Assembly (NCBI GenBank): GCA_015231965.1
Contig: JADGAP010000017.1
Coordinates: 1 to 34,885 of the forward strand
Origin: Magnetococcales bacterium
Lineage (GTDB): Bacteria > Pseudomonadota > Magnetococcia > Magnetococcales > JADGAP01
Reading direction: 5' to 3'
Length of the DNA stretch: 34,885 bases
Below the pieces are notes generated by a model. The model saw only the letters and a list, made by a program, of their open reading frames with translations. It made no database searches and had not been told where the DNA came from. Made by a program: the position numbers and the translations under genes. This document shows, piece after piece, positions 32,594 to 34,885 of this stretch (positions within the stretch are counted from its first letter, which is position 1; every line of letters begins with the position of its first letter).

Positions 32594-34885
32594 TCAAACC
32601 CGGCGTCCCCGGCGGATCAGACCCCACCCCAGCAACCCCAACGTCACGGCCAGGGAGGCCAGGGAGATTTTCAACCCCAGGGGAAACAGGGGCGGTTGAT
32701 AGATCATCTCCACGGCGTGCTCCCCCGGCGGCAGGCAGAGGCCGCGAAAATTCAGATTGACCCGCTCCAGCGGCACCGGTTGGCCATCCACCCGCGCCGA
32801 CCACCCCTCGGCCCAGGATTCATTCACCACCAGCAGGGTCGTCCCCTCGGCCCAGGCTTGCAGGCGCAGGGTGTTGGCGGTGCGACCGCTCCTCTCGATC
32901 CGTCCTCCGGCGGGGGCGGCTCCTCCGGCGAGGCAGGCGGGGGTCCGCTCCACCAGGACGGTTCGTTCCAATCCGTTCACCCGCTTCCGCAGCCAACGGA
33001 GCTGATCCTCCTCGGCGGCGATTTCCACCACCTCCTCGGCGAAAAAGGCCCGGGGGGCGACCCCGGGATTTTCCAACACGGTGAAGCGTCCATTCGCCGT
33101 TTTCAACGCTACGGGATACTCCCCCTCGACCCACTCCGGCAGGGCACCCGCCCCGGCGATGAGATAATCCACCCCGGCGGCGTCGAGAAACGCCTTGGGC
33201 ATCGCCCCCTTGGCGATCTCATCCATCAACAGTTGATAACGCCGCAACGGGGCGGACTCGTAGCTTTGCAAGGTTTCCAGCCCGAACAGCACCGGCTGGG
33301 TGAAATAGGGCAACCCCCCCGGCAGACTGAAAATCCGCAACGCCCCCCGCTCTTGTTGTCGATCCCGCAAAAAGGCGATGAGTTCGCCATGGCGGGATTC
33401 ATCGAAGAGGTTGCGATACCGCTCCTCGGGCCGGTCGTCGGAGAGATCCCCCCGGTTGGCGAGGAAAAATCCCCCGACCAGCGCCAGCCAAAAGGCGAGA
33501 AACATCCCCCCCAGGCGCTTGTCCCGCCACATTCGCCAGGCCATGCCCCAGCCGGCCAAGGCCAGGGCCGTCACCGCCACGGTGGGCAGAAGTCGGGGCT
33601 TGAACACCCAAAATCCCGCCAGGATCAACAGCACCGGAGCCCCGAATCGGCGGGGCCACTCCCACAGCAGTTGACGGGGCTTCTCCTCGGGCAGGGCGTC
33701 GCTCAACAGGGCGTGGAAGCCCACGGCGGTAAGCAGCGCCACGGCGAAGAGCAACATGGGCAGGAGCCGATAGGCGGCGTTGGCCCCGGAATGCCCAGGC
33801 AGAAGTCGCAGGGCGTCGAAGAGTCCGAAGGGAAAGATGCACAGCAGGGCGAATCCCCCCAGCCACAGGGCGACTCGCCGCAGGTGTCCATCCCCCCAAT
33901 GGGCCGCGACCAGCAAAGGGAGGTTGACCAGTCCGATGAAGAGCAGGGAGTGGCGGTGCAGGTCGGCCAACAGCAACTGGGGTGCCCGCTCGAATCCCTG
34001 GTAGATGGAGGGTGCCAGATGTCCCGCCGCGGCAAAGCGCGACGAGGCGGCCAAATGGTCCGCCACCGGCAGCAGCAGGACCATGGCCAAGCCCAACCCC
34101 AGGCCGAAGGGAACGGCCAGGGTCGCCGCCCAGCGCAACAGTTGGCCCGGCTGACGCCAGGGGGGGTGGGGGGGATCCCGGGAGAGGTCGAACCAGACGT
34201 ATCCCGCCACGACGAACAAATTATAGATCATGTCCGAGGGGCGGCCGTTGAAGGCCATCCAACCCAATCCCAACGCCCCCAGGGCCATCCACAAGGGGGG
34301 ATTGTTTTCCCGTCGCAGTTTGAGAAAAATCAGCAGCAGAAAGGGGATCCACAGGGTGGTGGCGGTCAGGGAGAGGTCGTAGAGATACCACAGATGGTAG
34401 CCGCTGTAGGCCCAGACCACCGCCCCCAGGGTCGCCGCCGCCGCCGACAGCCGCTCCTCCCGGGCGAAGAGATAAAAAAAGGTCATGGCCAGGAAGGTGT
34501 GGAAGGTTCCCACCAAAATCGCCACATCCTCCGGCGGCAGGAGCAGGGTCAGCCAGGATTCCAGGGCGGGAAAGCTGCTCACCGCCCACAGTTCGCCGCC
34601 CCCCCCCTCGAAGGGGTTCCAGAAGGGGATTTCGCCGTGTTGCAAGGCGTAAGCGATGGCGTGAAGCTTGGGAATGAGGAAGCGGTAGTTGTCGTTGGTG
34701 AGGGAAAAAAGGGGGTTGGCCGGGCTGCCCAGGGCGTCCCGCCCCAGCAGCAGATAAAACCCGGCCTGCAACGCCGGAATCAACGCGATCAGCCAAAACG
34801 GGCGGAAGCGGAACTCCGGGACGACGGGCGGGTGGGGAGGATGGTGATCCCCATGGGGCCTTGCAAGGCGATGTCCGACAGATGC
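32594..34885 (-). CDS. YfhO family multi-spanning membrane protein, 5' end beyond window
   Basis: The frame stays open from the stop at 32594 to the window edge, with a possible TTG at 34783 but no ATG or GTG, so the start probably lies beyond the window. The visible part has about 10-13 membrane helices from FRPFWLIALIPALQAGFYLL onward and the NDNYRFLIPKLHAIAYALQHGEIPFWNP loop, typical of YfhO and other GT-C-like membrane glycosyltransferases. A soluble periplasmic beta-rich domain follows (about the last 200 residues), ending in a last helix and basic tail. The YfhO family is linked to lipoteichoic acid and glycan decoration. It lies 98 bases before the radical SAM gene, likely in one operon. 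Confidence 0.85.
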   Translation of the reverse strand, partial: ASVGHRLARPHGDHHPPHPPVVPEFRFRPFWLIALIPALQAGFYLLLGRDALGSPANPLFSLTNDNYRFLIPKLHAIAYALQHGEIPFWNPFEGGGGELWAVSSFPALESWLTLLLPPEDVAILVGTFHTFLAMTFFYLFAREERLSAAAATLGAVVWAYSGYHLWYLYDLSLTATTLWIPFLLLIFLKLRRENNPPLWMALGALGLGWMAFNGRPSDMIYNLFVVAGYVWFDLSRDPPHPPWRQPGQLLRWAATLAVPFGLGLGLAMVLLLPVADHLAASSRFAAAGHLAPSIYQGFERAPQLLLADLHRHSLLFIGLVNLPLLVAAHWGDGHLRRVALWLGGFALLCIFPFGLFDALRLLPGHSGANAAYRLLPMLLFAVALLTAVGFHALLSDALPEEKPRQLLWEWPRRFGAPVLLILAGFWVFKPRLLPTVAVTALALAGWGMAWRMWRDKRLGGMFLAFWLALVGGFFLANRGDLSDDRPEERYRNLFDESRHGELIAFLRDRQQERGALRIFSLPGGLPYFTQPVLFGLETLQSYESAPLRRYQLLMDEIAKGAMPKAFLDAAGVDYLIAGAGALPEWVEGEYPVALKTANGRFTVLENPGVAPRAFFAEEVVEIAAEEDQLRWLRKRVNGLERTVLVERTPACLAGGAAPAGGRIERSGRTANTLRLQAWAEGTTLLVVNESWAEGWSARVDGQPVPLERVNLNFRGLCLPPGEHAVEMIYQPPLFPLGLKISLASLAVTLGLLGWGLIRRGRRV

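Overview
The window is GC-rich and gene-dense and comes from a Gram-negative bacterium, almost certainly a member of the Pseudomonadota. The best anchor is the housekeeping run lepA-lepB-DUF4845-rnc-era-recO-Trm112 on the minus strand (16.8-22.5 kb). The DUF4845 gene between lepB and rnc is typical of beta/gamma-type and some deep-branching lineages rather than classical Alphaproteobacteria. A deep lineage such as Magnetococcia is possible, but that is inference and cannot be settled from this sequence alone.

Layout. (1) 1-4.0 kb, minus strand: a glycosyltransferase cut by the window edge, then a three-gene unit joined by ATGA overlaps: a hybrid histidine kinase whose ATP-binding motifs look lost, a short coiled-coil protein, and an AC39-like protein. 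The last two resemble A/V-type ATPase G/H and C/d subunits but stand without the rest of that enzyme. (2) 4.1-5.1 kb: a divergent, solitary YejE-like ABC permease. (3) 5.1-6.0 kb: a gene-free stretch with a perfect 30-bp inverted repeat pair and other repeats. (4) 6.0-12.6 kb, plus strand: a signalling island with a small unknown protein, a CheY-like regulator, two cytidylate-kinase-like proteins (one fused to a cyclic-nucleotide-binding domain and a receiver), a receiver-PP2C-HATPase protein of RsbU type, and an exported PDZ protein ending at a clear terminator. (5) 12.6-14.7 kb: a small P-loop NTPase followed after 6 bp by an FHA-like/PPP-type phosphatase. (6) 14.8-23.0 kb, minus strand: a CNNM/CorC membrane protein, a SWIM zinc-finger protein, the housekeeping operon and a SemiSWEET transporter. 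(7) 23.3-27.2 kb, plus strand: pgi, pckA and an exported rhodanese. (8) 27.2-29.8 kb: a repeat- and hairpin-rich junction, a small conserved protein, an AT-rich coiled-coil membrane protein and a hicAB toxin-antitoxin pair. This looks like acquired DNA. (9) 29.8-34.9 kb, minus strand: a sugar-nucleotide epimerase, a B12-binding radical SAM protein and a YfhO-type membrane protein that runs off the window edge. Together with the edge glycosyltransferase these suggest surface glycan synthesis.

Most promising for new biology are the pseudokinase/ATPase-subunit operon, the kinase-like/cNMP/receiver fusion with its RsbU-type partner, the FHA-like phosphatase-NTPase pair, and the coiled-coil membrane protein next to hicAB. 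No tRNA, rRNA, CRISPR array, transposase or integrase gene was recognised.
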